DNA of 64,000 nt from contig OZ345366.1 of assembly GCA_977006965.1 (NCBI GenBank), positions 2,790,001 to 2,854,000 of the forward strand. Reading direction: 5' to 3'. Shown piece by piece: positions 54,572 to 64,000 of this stretch. The position numbers and the translations under genes were made by a program. The notes beneath the pieces are model-generated. The model was not told the DNA's origin. It worked only from the letters and a program-made list of their open reading frames with translations, and did not search any database. Source of the DNA: Phymatolithon calcareum. Taxonomy: Eukaryota; Rhodophyta; Florideophyceae; Hapalidiales. How positions within the stretch are numbered: position 1 is the first letter of the stretch; the number at the start of each line of letters is the position of its first letter.

Positions 54572-56600
54572 ACCCAAGTTAAAGGCCGTTCACGATTCGG
54601 AAGAGACGAAAGGAATTGAAGCATGGCATAATGCTATCAAGAAGGAAGCTCAAAAAGTAGAAGAGCCTCGCTGGTCGAAACGCGATCTTCTCATTTCCAA
54701 AGGCCTCAGGGATATCAAGACGATGAACGTGATTTCGAAGATGGGCGACAAGAAACTCGGAGTTGTAGCGATCCATAAACACATCTATCTGAACATTGCG
54801 CGACAGCACGTAGACGATAGACGGAGATATGGAGAGCTACCCCGGTTTATCGGAACGGCACGCGTACATCCCCGATTTGTCGACAAGTGAATGAGCTTGG
54901 CGTGGGAGGATCCCCAACCAGCACCCTTGTACGTTATGCCGAAGCTTCACAAGAAGAAGATGTTCACTTCATGGCCAGTCACTGTGCAACACTCATACAT
55001 ACTGTCGCCTCTGAACAAGACATGTGCAGACAAGTTGCAAGGAATCGTCGACAAGATTCCAGAAATCCCCAAGGACTCCAAGACTGTACTGGACCATTTT
55101 AAGTTCAAACGATCTGGAGTCTTCTTGACATACGATGTCGAAGCCCTATGGCCGAGCGTTAGTCTACAAGACGCAATCAAAACTGTAGGATAACGACATG
55201 GGGGTGTCGGTGGCACTTGTGGTGCCGGTCCCCTGGGCACTGCGGCAGCGTCGCAGAGCGTTCGGGGAGTGATCAGAGAACAGTTGTTAGCGTCGGAAGG
55301 GGTCGGAAGTCACGTAATGACAAAGGAGACCCAGAGGGCAAAGTGTGCTAGGATGGTTGGAGGTAGCTGCGGACTCCTCGGGGTTCCGGCGCTCAACTCA
55401 GGGTCTGTAGGAACAGCGCTGGAGAGCAGATCTGTAGCTCGCTGCGCAGGAAGCGCCTTAGGAGCTCTGGAGGGCGCAAAGATATCCAAGGAGAGGATTT
55501 TTGCAGGCCCGATCGCCCTTCCGAAGACTCTGCAAGGAATCCCAAGTTGCTCCTTTACCGTATCCGCCCCATGACCTCGGCTATATGGCGCATGATAGCC
55601 GTCAACGGTAACGTGGCACGACTGTTTGCTAATCGGCTAATCCTACAGTAATAGTGATATGATTCTCAGTGTAGTCGAGTATCTCCCCTTACAGTGCCTT
55701 TCAGGGCGTATATGCGACACGTGTAGGCCCGTCGGCAGTTATACCACAAAAACAATCAAGGACAACGTACCTGAGCTCAGCGAACGTAACGGGTTTTGGT
55801 TAAAGGTCCTGAAGTTATTGATGTATAACAATTACATCTCGTTTGAAGGAAAAATATACCGACAGATACAAGGTACCGCGACAAGAACAGCCGTCGCTCC
55901 GGCATTTGCGAACCTGTACTTTTACTTCAAATTCATGGACTTACTCTGGAACAACGAAGCCATTCAGATACTACTGCGCTATATCGATGACAGCTTCGCG
56001 GTGGTTGACACGAAAGAGAATGCGCGGGAACTCATGCGTCAACTTAACGGACAATGCAACATCTCCTTCACGTTCGACATACCGACTACATCGGCCATCT
56101 TCCTCGACAACAAAATCCGCAAGGGCTCCCGGCGTGCGAATGAAGAAAAGCTTGACTTATGCCGCTTCTTCAAGCCCAACAACCATGTCCTCTACCTTCC
56201 CGCCAACTCCAGTCATCCGAAACACAAGAAGCTGTCCATATTCAAGGGCTAAGCCATTCGATGTCTGAGTAAAAGTACTGACAAGGTCTCCTGGCTGGAA
56301 GTGTTGCACAAGATATTCAAGGGTCTTATCGCGCGCGGGTACGATGGCCGCGAAATTAAACGGAAATGGAAACAAGTGCGATGGGAACAGCGACGCGATT
56401 ACCTCTTTGGTCCAAGTCTTCAATAATCGAAGCCCGAGGGTACGCCGGCGGTCACACGGTACCATCGAGACGTAAGCAAGACATGGCGCCGTCTCATCAA
56501 GAAGCACTCCGTACCTCGCCCACTTCGTCTCCAAGGGAAGGATTGGAACGCTAAGCAACGTGCTTTCCGCGAGGCGTGGCTGCCAATGGTTATTTTAAGG
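54440..56600 (+). pseudogene. Penelope-like reverse transcriptase
   Basis: The RT reads KMGDKKLGVVAIHKHIYL, LYVMPKLHKKK (the family PK(I/L)HK motif), FLTYDVEALWPSVSLQDAI (first catalytic Asp), then after an intervening segment NNYISFEGKIYRQIQGTATR, VAPAFANLYF, LRYIDDSFAVV (catalytic Asp pair at about 55980) and VLYLPANSSHPKHKK (family block). A TGA at 54888 and a TAA at 56250 break the frame. The thumb continues as AIRCLSKSTDKVSWLEVLHK to about 56420, with likely coding on to 56600 after another stop. The two Asp-containing halves are in the same frame. Confidence 0.8.
55190..55727. other. Half-kilobase segment interrupting the Penelope-like RT
   Basis: The RT text breaks at about 55190 and resumes by about 55735. 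The word TGTAGG occurs at both borders (55184-55189 and 55722-55727), compatible with a target duplication. GT and AG also fall near the borders, so an intron is possible. The segment is GC-richer than its surroundings and has one 101-codon open frame without recognisable domain. Confidence 0.45.
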
Positions 56601-59600
56601 ACTTTCCTAAGTTGGGCAGCTTCCTTGTATCCGCAAACGACACGGTGAGCCCACAAGAACACGAATTGTAACGCGTATCTGTTTCTCCGGCTGAAATATT
56701 TCGCGTCATTTGATTACTTGCGTACAATTTTGACGCATCCACCACGTGTTTGACGCACCCAAACCTGATCAAATTGCAACATAAAGAATTTTTTCTAAAC
56801 GACCAAATTTCAATTTTTCAGTTTTCACAACTAAAAAGTTGAAATTACACTGTGAATGGTTTTCGCCAAATGCAACCAATCACAAGAATAGTATAGAGTT
56901 TTTGCACATGCCCCAATTAGTTTTGCAGTTGGCTTAGGATTCTACATGTTAGAAGAAGACAAGGCAAGTCTACATAAGACTCTGCCGATCCTCTTCCCTA
57001 GGAGTTGTTCGGTAGGGAACTGACGAAGAGCTAAACTCGAAATATTTTCACAACAAGCTCCAGGTCACCCTCAACCAAACACTCGAACCCCTATTCCACC
57101 ATCTGCTGATTCGGGTAACCATCCACTCGAGGATCGCAGCTGTATTCGGATCACGATATCATCTTCCTCCGTATTCCATCCTGTACCCGTGGTGCGCTCA
57201 GCAACTCGGTGCGCTATTTAAAATTCCCATTACTATTCTACACTTATTCCATTCCGTTTGCAAATGCAAATTTGATCCTCACGACGAGCACTTCTTCCGT
57301 CATTTGAGTTCCGTAATTTATTTGGCACGTTTACAGTCCCCCGAAACTTCCACGACTCATGTTCTACGTTGAATGGATATATACATGTCCCCCACCAATG
57401 ACACATTAGTGGCGAGGATTTATTGCATAGACCATCCTCTTGCAACAACTGTCACGTGTCTTGTCTGTGTTTCGAGTACGAATAAACTATATGAAGATTC
57501 CACTTGTCACATCCCCCCACCCCCAATAACAACAGATACTGGCAAATGCACAACAATTACATTTCGTCTCCGAATCCTTATGGAAACATATCACTGGTGC
57601 TCCTAGACTGCTTTTAGAAAATTTCTTGTTATTAAAATTCTACTTTGAGACTCATATCAAAACTAAAGCGAATAGAAGAAGTTAAAAATATCAATTTTTT
57701 TCCAAGGAGTGCGCCTATATTTGCGCACCAAGTTCCTACGTCGGTCAACCGGTCCGGCAACCCTAAATGAGTTCCGCCACGTGTCAAGTCATCCGCGAAC
57801 CCTAAATCGTCCTACACACGTGATAAACCGTCGCTGATCACATCCAACATATGCCAACGAAACGGGTAGCAGTTTTGTGTGCAACAGCACCAGGGAAGGG
57901 TTGGAAAGACTGCCTTCGAAGCCCGGAGACTGTGTCGATAGTAATGTACACAGGCAGCGTCTTCGCGTTGTGCAGTTGATGGCACTTGTCGCATAGTGCC
58001 TCGTGTAGATAATCTGCGTGAACGTTGGGCGCAGGAGCGCAATTGCAGGATTTACAAGACCGCTCTGAGCCCATTTTTGGTGTTATTGCACCAAAAATAT
58101 CCGTTCTGTAACTTCGATGATGCGCGGATCGCGGCCGGTCTACCCTCGGACAAGGGTGTGATAAAATAAATTCGAAAATAATTAATTGGAATTAATATTT
58201 AATTGTGGGCTCGCAGGCTCGTGCAGTGCTCTCTCTGTCGCTCGTTCCGTTTCTAGCTCACCCTCTTGCCTTCCTCGTCACCTGCCGCACCAAACCAGCC
58301 CAACCATGCTCACCCGTCGCACAACTCCGAAACTTCGCAATGTCCTTCGCCCCATTAGTCTGTTGCCACTACTGCGTCCGCCAGCGCCGTCTGGGTGACC
58401 GCTGGGGGTCTGGGATGATGGACGCGAGCGAGCGCATCATCTGCTCGTACGACTGCGCCTGGACTCAGCTCTTGATCGATGAACATGCCGCGGAGGCGCA
58501 CGACGCCACCATTCGCGCCCAACTGGAAGCTCAAGCCGCGGCGGCCGTGTCCGCCGTCCCGTGTGCAAACGGGGGCCGTGCACGTGATTCGGTCTATGCC
58601 GATGGATAAACTGATCGCCCTCTCATGTGACGCCAATTGTGCAGCCGGCATTACATTGTTCCGACATCTGGAGCCCCACCTGCGGAATTGTGAAAGATCA
58701 GATTGCAGCAGCTTCACTATTGAGTCGGCGAGACACTTTTCTTAGAATTGAAAAGTTCTGTCAGTTTTTCTTCTTATCTACGGACTGTATCACTACCACG
58801 TCCTCGTACAATGGCGGAAGATACCGCTTGCCATCTCCTGCCGTTCTCAACGCACATCAATTGTGGACCGGAAAGCAGCTTTTTTCCTCTGTTTTGGATA
58901 TTATTGGCTGTAATAGGCCTGGCATCTACTTGGAGACCACGTCGAAGACAAAGGCGAATATCGTCGGGCGGGAAGAATCGCAGGTTTTATTCCGGGATGG
59001 ACAGCTCCTTCGCGGAACCTTTGATATGAGCTCTCTTGGTGCATCGATTTATAGCACGGTGCATGGCGCGCAAGAAGTCTACGGTGCTGAACATCGGACA
59101 ATTTTCTGAGCTTTCTCGGAAGACTTGGCACGTTTTATCTTCGCAAGCATGGCCATACAGCTGGAATCGATGATTTTCTTCTTCAAGAAGAAGCTGAATA
59201 AGAGCGGCATTCTCTCATCAGCAATTCTCTTGATAAAATTTCAATGTCATGCCCAAACGCAGTATTTGAGGACCTTGGCAATGACACATCGATCGCCACG
59301 CAGCATCTCCTTTTTTATCCGACCCTTCCCGGCCAGGCCTCTGACGGGGGTTTGAGGATGATGACACAAGAAAGTTTGGAAGAGCATTAGTGTGGGACGT
59401 AACTGGAGCATCTGCATCTCTGTTCGTACTCCCGCATAGGCTTGCCGCGCGCGTCTCGCCAGCGACAAATTTTGCACCAAAATGGTTACCAATTTCCCGC
59501 ATTGGAAGGAGCACTCAAGCTTTTTATTTTAGCCATCGCAGATCCAGCTCATTGCGCGTATACACCTGCCCTCTCTGATGGCCTTGGTATAGAGCTGCGC

Positions 59601-60223
59601 AGCACGAGACTTGCCGGCTGGTACACCTTCGCGTTCTTTGTGCAAAATCCATCCCAGGCAGTCGCCCGAGCATTGAGATCCATTGTATTGAAGGATGAGA
59701 GAAGTGCTCCTAGTTTTGAGCAGGAGGAAATAGATTCCAGCTTGTGGTTAAAAGTGTGCACAAAACGAACGGAAAGAACCGGTCTTCGACAGAAAGATGC
59801 GCGGCGTTGATACAAAAGAGCAATACGACGAAGAGCCTCGCGGTTGTGGACGGAATTCTCTCTGAGCGCCACGCGAGCAGTGCTGACCTCGACAGGGTGA
59901 AGATGAGTGAAATCGGGCAGACGGGACTGTAGTCCACGATGCATTGGACTATGTGTTGCATGTCAAGCAACATGTGTGATGGGGCACAGGGGATATGAGG
60001 GGCGTGGCAGAGTGAAATAATGTGACCTGCAGACACTGAGCCAATCCATATCCAATTACAAAAAGTAAAATTTAATACCTTCTTTTTAATAAAATACGAA
60101 AATCCTCTTTTATATATATTTTGGCGCACAATCCCGGGTTTTCGGCTCACTAAATTCCAATTCAAGCAGATTTGCGTCCTGAGTACCGATATGTTCCTCT
60201 TGATGAGACCTATATAGTTTCCG
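56601..60223. other. Long stretch without recognised gene
   Basis: I see only short or compositionally odd open frames (for example 58205-58609 and 57838-58074) without reliable domains. No repeats of note were found. Confidence 0.4.
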
Positions 60224-60418
60224 GGTGGCCGGTATGGCGCACGTGCCGAAAAGTAACTGTATTACATGAAAAGTGGCCGGAATGGCGCTGAGATTTTATG
60301 GGTTTCCAGACCATATGACCATGTATGCGAATAGAGCCTGGATTCGCATGGGTAAATCAGCGCCATACCGGCCAAAGCTATATTTTACTAATTTTTTGCG
60401 TCGGCATACCGGCCACCT
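60224..60418. repeat. Inverted repeat built of four TGGCCGGTATGGCGC motifs
   Basis: Two plus-oriented copies (near 60224 and 60270) face two minus-oriented copies (near 60360 and 60403), with matching spacing of about 43-45 bases between copies in each arm. The arms share further sequence around the motifs. It could be a foldback element or a cluster of protein-binding dyads. Confidence 0.65.
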
Positions 60419-60516
60419 CAGATTTTTGCCTCATAAATAAATTGCTTGCTTACAAAGTCCCCTCGGATCTCAATTCTATTTTTCACATATTTTTTCTCCT
60501 GTCGCGCGAATTTGAT

Positions 60517-60630
60517 GCACACGTTCCCGTTCACGCAGACATACGCGCTTGGTACCATTAGACGCATCTTGATGAGAGCTTTCTAACGGTACCAATCGCG
60601 CAAGTGTGCGCGAACGGGAACATGGTGCGC
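60517..60630. repeat. Snapback repeat, copy 1
   Basis: The 5' arm (GCACACGTTCCCGTTCACGC, then ACGCGCTTGGTACCATTAGA) and the 3' arm are imperfect inverted repeats of about 47 bases around a loop ATCTTGATGAGAGC. The 3' flank GCCCAAATATTATTATAAAA followed by TAGGAATCTAAATTTA is shared with copy 2. Confidence 0.75.
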
Positions 60631-60724
60631 CAGAACCCGGGAAATGTCGCCCAAATATTATTATAAAATAGGAATCTAAATTTATGATAGCATAGCAGTC
60701 GTAAGATACTACTTTCTATTTATT

Positions 60725-60889
60725 TTTGACGGGATTCCACGGATTTCCGCGCACCAACTTTCCGTTTGCGCAGAGTTACGCGCTTGCTACCAGTCTCTTC
60801 ACCGTAATGAGACCTTTCGAATGGTATCAAGCGCGTAAGTCTGCGCGGACGGGAAGTTGATGCGCAGAAAACCGTGGAGTATGCCCAAA
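60725..60889. repeat. Snapback repeat, copy 2
   Basis: Arms 60725-60792 and 60822-60889 are inverted repeats of 68 bases with about 80 percent identity; conserved core CGCAGAGTTACGCGCTTG, loop with TAATGAGACCTTTC. Together with copy 1 it forms a tandem pair with about 230-bp period. Confidence 0.8.
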
Positions 60890-60922
60890 ATTATATACAA
60901 AATAGGATTCTAAATTTAAATT

Positions 60923-61168
60923 GACAGCCTAGCCCAAAATAAGGAATGTATGTTAAAATGATTTTTGAATGTTTTTCTACGGCCATCGAGAATAGCATGG
61001 GCTCGCGTCTGTGTGACCAATGACATTGGACCATCTTTATTGTGTAATTATGTGCGAGAAGAGTCGCAAAAGGATCCGTTACGGATTTGATTTGTTGTGG
61101 CACGGATACATAACGTTCGCACACCATCCTGTCAATCTTCTCCCAACCTCCATATCGAGGGTGGCGCT
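60923..61168. other. Spacer before the OrsD-like gene
   Basis: No feature recognised. The promoter of the OrsD-like gene should lie here. Confidence 0.4.
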
Positions 61169-64000
61169 ATGGCCCACCTACGTGAATCTGATTTGTCGAC
61201 GTTGGCTCAGAATCATATTCGACCATGTATGGCAACGGCATCCTTCATTTGTTCGAGACGGGAGACTTGCGGGATTGAGATCGCATGCACCAAGAAATCA
61301 TTCTTGCAGCATCTGAAGCGAAGCGGGCATGGCCTCTCATCTGCGGAATCGCTCCATCTGTGGCATTGTGCACTAAACTGCTCGGCTGATTTCAAAATGT
61401 CGCACCCGCTCCGTCTAGCATACCGGCAAGGCGGTACAAGTCACGGAGAACTTCCACGTATGGAAGGTTTACCTGTCGTATTGGCTTTTAAGTGTCCGCT
61501 ATGTGACTTCCTCGCTATATCTGTTAAAACAATTCGTTTACACGGCAAGGAAGATCACTATACATCGATTTCAAGAATGTCTAGCAGAAGTCTAGAGCCC
61601 GTACGCTGTCAGTCGTTATCGCGTAAGAAGGCGTCGAAGAAACTATTTTTGTGTCGACGACCGAAGAGAATGACGAGTCCATAGTGTTCTCTGAGAGACT
61701 GATGCATGCCGTTGCTACCTATGATCCTGGACAAGTTCCGGGGTCACATATTCGTGCTGCTAGCGATCGCGAAAAAAGCAGTTTTGTGAGCCTTGCGCAA
61801 TGTCAAGAACGCCTGGATAGTCAGGGTCTTGAAATGGAAGATGCTTGGTCACTTGTACGGTTTCCCACCACAAACGATGATACACGCCTTTATCTGTTGC
61901 AAATCATCTGTCGAAAGCTCTGGAAGGCCTGTTTGTGGAAGCTCGGGAGCTGTTTACAACTATCGACAGCTTTCGGTCGACATTGTTGACCATTGGAACA
62001 AGTGGTAATCTGGATAAGAAACAGGGCTTTCGATTTCTGCCGAACGACAAGGGTGGAAACAGCAGCGTGGAGAAGTATGCGAGAAATGCACGCATGCTTC
62101 TCCTCGTGGCGTGCCGTGTGTACCTTGATCGAGTCAAGTACCCTAAGATCACCATGTCAGTGGAGCAATGCATGGCGGTGGAGCAGCTGATATGTGCATG
62201 CGGGCCTGACGCGGACCGTGAAGCTGTACAAGAGAAGGTGCATCGCTTGTTCTATGCAGTGCTCTTTCAGGAGAGCAGTATTGGTCGTGGAAGCACTAGA
62301 CTTTTCACGTCTGCCGTTGCTGCATGTCTCTGTGTTGCTGGAGACAGTGTGGACAAGCTCTTCTTTAAGCAAGGAAACCAACTGTCTCCGATAATTTCGG
62401 CTATTCTCTATGCAGGGTCATGCTGTTCTCTGCTAGAGATTCGAAAGTACTCGGAAGAAGCGATGACAGCCGAGGTGGAAGAGACTGTGGAAAGGGTGCT
62501 GGGACCGGAGGCCAAGGCCGGAATATCCGTTTTTGTAGACTTGCGGTCGATATGCGCCACCGTGCGAGCGGAAGAGGTTGTTGAGAACAGGTACAGGAAG
62601 TGTCCCACTCACGAACACTGTGGAATGGTTCGGGGAATTGAGCTAAGTGGAGTCAAGCTTGGAGCCGCTGTCCTTAATATGCAGGCAGATCTACGGAAGA
62701 AGATCTTTGAGGTTTTGCTGAAATCGAAGGCGCTTCCTAATGATTTTCGAGTATCTTGTGACAAGATGGTGGATGATGTGGAGAAAACGACGCCGGGGTA
62801 CTGGGCTCTAGCAGACGTGCGAAATGCAGCATTTGTCGGGCAATGCACTACATGGATGCAGTTGAATGTTGTGGCAGATATAGCGGATTGTGACCTCGGG
62901 GCATGGTGCCAGGCTGCTAAAGACCTCGTGCCACTCTTGCTGTGCACAGTTCATTTGTCCGGTGGAGCGCCAAGCCGCGGAACCGAGCTTGGGAGCATGT
63001 CCCTGCGGAATACACACAGTAAGAAGCGCGCATTCTTTTTTGTTGTGCACGAAATCATGATTATTCCGACGTTTCACAAGATGCGAGCAATACTTCGAGG
63101 TGCAATGAGCTTCATTTCGCGGCACCTGGACAAGGAGACTTCGTTTCTATTTAAAGCGTTTTTCTTGTTGGTGCATCCAGTTATCGTTGCACATGCGGGA
63201 ATAGAAGACGAGTCAGTACCGTACCGTTCGGTTTGGAAGGGGAGCAGCTGCTCCGGAAGCGATCACTGGTTCGAGACAGTGTTTTTTAGGGACGATGGAG
63301 GCTGAGGACGTGGCCCGCGAGAGAGGGCGTGTGTTTGCTCAATACGAAATTGAATTCACATTCTCTTTGTACAGGCATTGGCAAAGAGGTTATGCGAAGG
63401 AGCGAGGAGCAAAGTCAGCGATGGGGCGATGCTACCGGATGGGTACCGGTGAGGATGAGTTTGAAGACGACGAGACTTTGGAGGGGACATTCGAAGCAAG
63501 CATATTGCAAGCCGGACATTCGATGCGTACGGCGCGATTAAGCTACGCGCAGACGGGCCGGCTAGGAGAGCTGTCCGCTGGAGCTACTGAGGAAAAGATG
63601 GACTTGTTTCGCCAGGCATGGTACGAGTGGCACCAAGACCTTGGACTGCGGAAGATGGAGGATGGAACTGCGGAGGTGTGCAATGGACAGTTCGGCGTAC
63701 CGATTGGAGGGCCGGAGGTGTCGAATGGCCAGTCCGGGTGTCAGACGATCGCAAGTGGAAATGAACGCATGAGCCCGGCAGTGATGAGGAGTATGTCGGA
63801 GTCTATAGCGAGCCTTGTTCTCAAGCGACTCGGGTCTCAGAGCATTACCCCTCAAAGTGTGTGTCGTCGACTTGATTTCGAGGAAGAGCCGTCAGAAACT
63901 GTGCAATATGGCGTGAGCGTGGAGCCGACAGGGATTTCATCCGAACGAAGGCATGGATTCGAAGCTCTTCAAGCACTTCGAAAGGTGACGAGGGATCCAC
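61169..64000 (+). pseudogene. RecQ-associated mobile gene: OrsD-like zinc fingers plus tyrosine recombinase-like domain (runs off the window)
   Basis: The ATG at 61169 (MAHLRESDLSTLAQNHI) starts an OrsD/DUF3505-type region with C2H2-like fingers; the second is CPLCDF...H-x4-H at 61493-61559. The text continues in a second frame from about 61640 (SIVFSERLMHAVATYD), a third from about 61895 (ELFTTIDSFRSTLLTIG) to 63305, and back to the second, open to the last base. The C-terminal part holds, in order, PSRGTELGSMSLRNT (Arg codon 62976), FHK, YRHWQR (His codon 63376) and QAGHSMRTARLSYAQ (His 63517, Tyr 63544): the R-K-HxxR-H-Y order of tyrosine recombinases. In fungi OrsD-type proteins with an RGTE region precede RecQ-type helicase domains. 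The last residues here (FEALQALRKVTRDP) look like the lead-in to such a helicase. Three frame changes make this copy a probable pseudogene unless spliced. Confidence 0.65.

Larger units (their letters stand above)
53858..56600 (+). mobile_element. Penelope-like retroelement, interrupted and decayed
   Basis: A basic N-terminal region is followed by a Penelope-type reverse transcriptase and thumb. The RT is broken by a frameshift, nonsense codons and a half-kilobase intervening segment. No GIY-YIG endonuclease could be seen N-terminally or in the 700 bp after the RT, which would place it near the endonuclease-lacking members of the group, or its endonuclease is lost. No terminal repeats or target duplications were identified. 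Confidence 0.8.

Noticed and set aside
57838-58074. Cys-rich minus-strand frame (CKSCNC...CDKCHQLH)
   Set aside because: The Cys and His spacing faintly recalls transposase CxC domains, but no flanking domain or second motif supports it.
58205-58609. 134-codon plus-strand frame, Ala/Arg-rich
   Set aside because: GC-biased chance frame; neighbouring frames on both strands are equally open and no domain is seen.
60517-60889. Hammerhead ribozyme in the snapback repeats
   Set aside because: The loop has TGATGAG-like bases but the remaining fixed core bases and the three-stem layout could not be placed.

Overview
The window reads as nuclear DNA of a eukaryote with few introns and a heavy load of transposable elements. 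The most likely source is a red alga, possibly a Chondrus-like florideophyte. The clues are a stand-alone secreted Hint (hedgehog C-terminal-like) protein, long uninterrupted reading frames, and a mixture of chromovirus Ty3/Gypsy, PIF/Harbinger, Penelope-like, LINE and RecQ-associated mobile genes. The assignment is an inference from gene content and not a database match.

Layout. 1-4.2 kb: a secreted Hint-domain gene (2.6-3.36 kb) in otherwise empty DNA. 4.2-6.7 kb: a PIF/Harbinger transposon with TIRs and a TGA target duplication, an apparently intact Myb/SANT-like gene and a truncated transposase. 7.0-7.6 kb: a PINX1/PXR1-type G-patch nucleolar gene. 10.8-13.8 kb: a long intronless gene related to VioB/RebD-type iminophenylpyruvate dimer synthases, with two back-to-back perfect palindromes upstream. 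14-16 kb: more hairpins, a degenerate tRNA-like element and a hAT-type MITE. 17.0-18.1 kb: a multi-pass membrane protein. 19.7-22.4 kb: a decayed RNase H segment followed by an uninterrupted LINE reverse transcriptase. 25.4-26.7 kb: a secreted, proline/threonine-rich protein with a C-terminal membrane segment. 26.7-32.2 kb: a complete but broken chromovirus with 378-bp LTRs and a 5-bp target duplication. 33.7-38.7 kb: a second, older chromovirus relic. 40.1-41.0 kb: a LINE RT relic on the minus strand. 42.2-45.9 kb: a near-perfect 10-bp minisatellite of about 365 copies. 46.5-49.2 kb: an H3-tail-like fragment, two unrecognised decayed genes and a tandem repeat. 53.7-56.6 kb: a Penelope-like element. 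60.2-60.9 kb: inverted and snapback repeats. 61.2 kb to the end: an OrsD-like zinc finger protein followed by what looks like a divergent tyrosine recombinase, cut by the window end just where a RecQ helicase domain would be expected.

The host genes look like independent single genes and no operon-like cooperation is visible. Most of the remaining structure is mobile DNA at different stages of decay. In-frame stops in the retroelements repeatedly look like CAG, CAA or CGA codons changed by a single C-to-T step. The OrsD/recombinase/helicase element at the right edge is the most interesting system, followed by the VioB-like gene with its palindromic upstream region.
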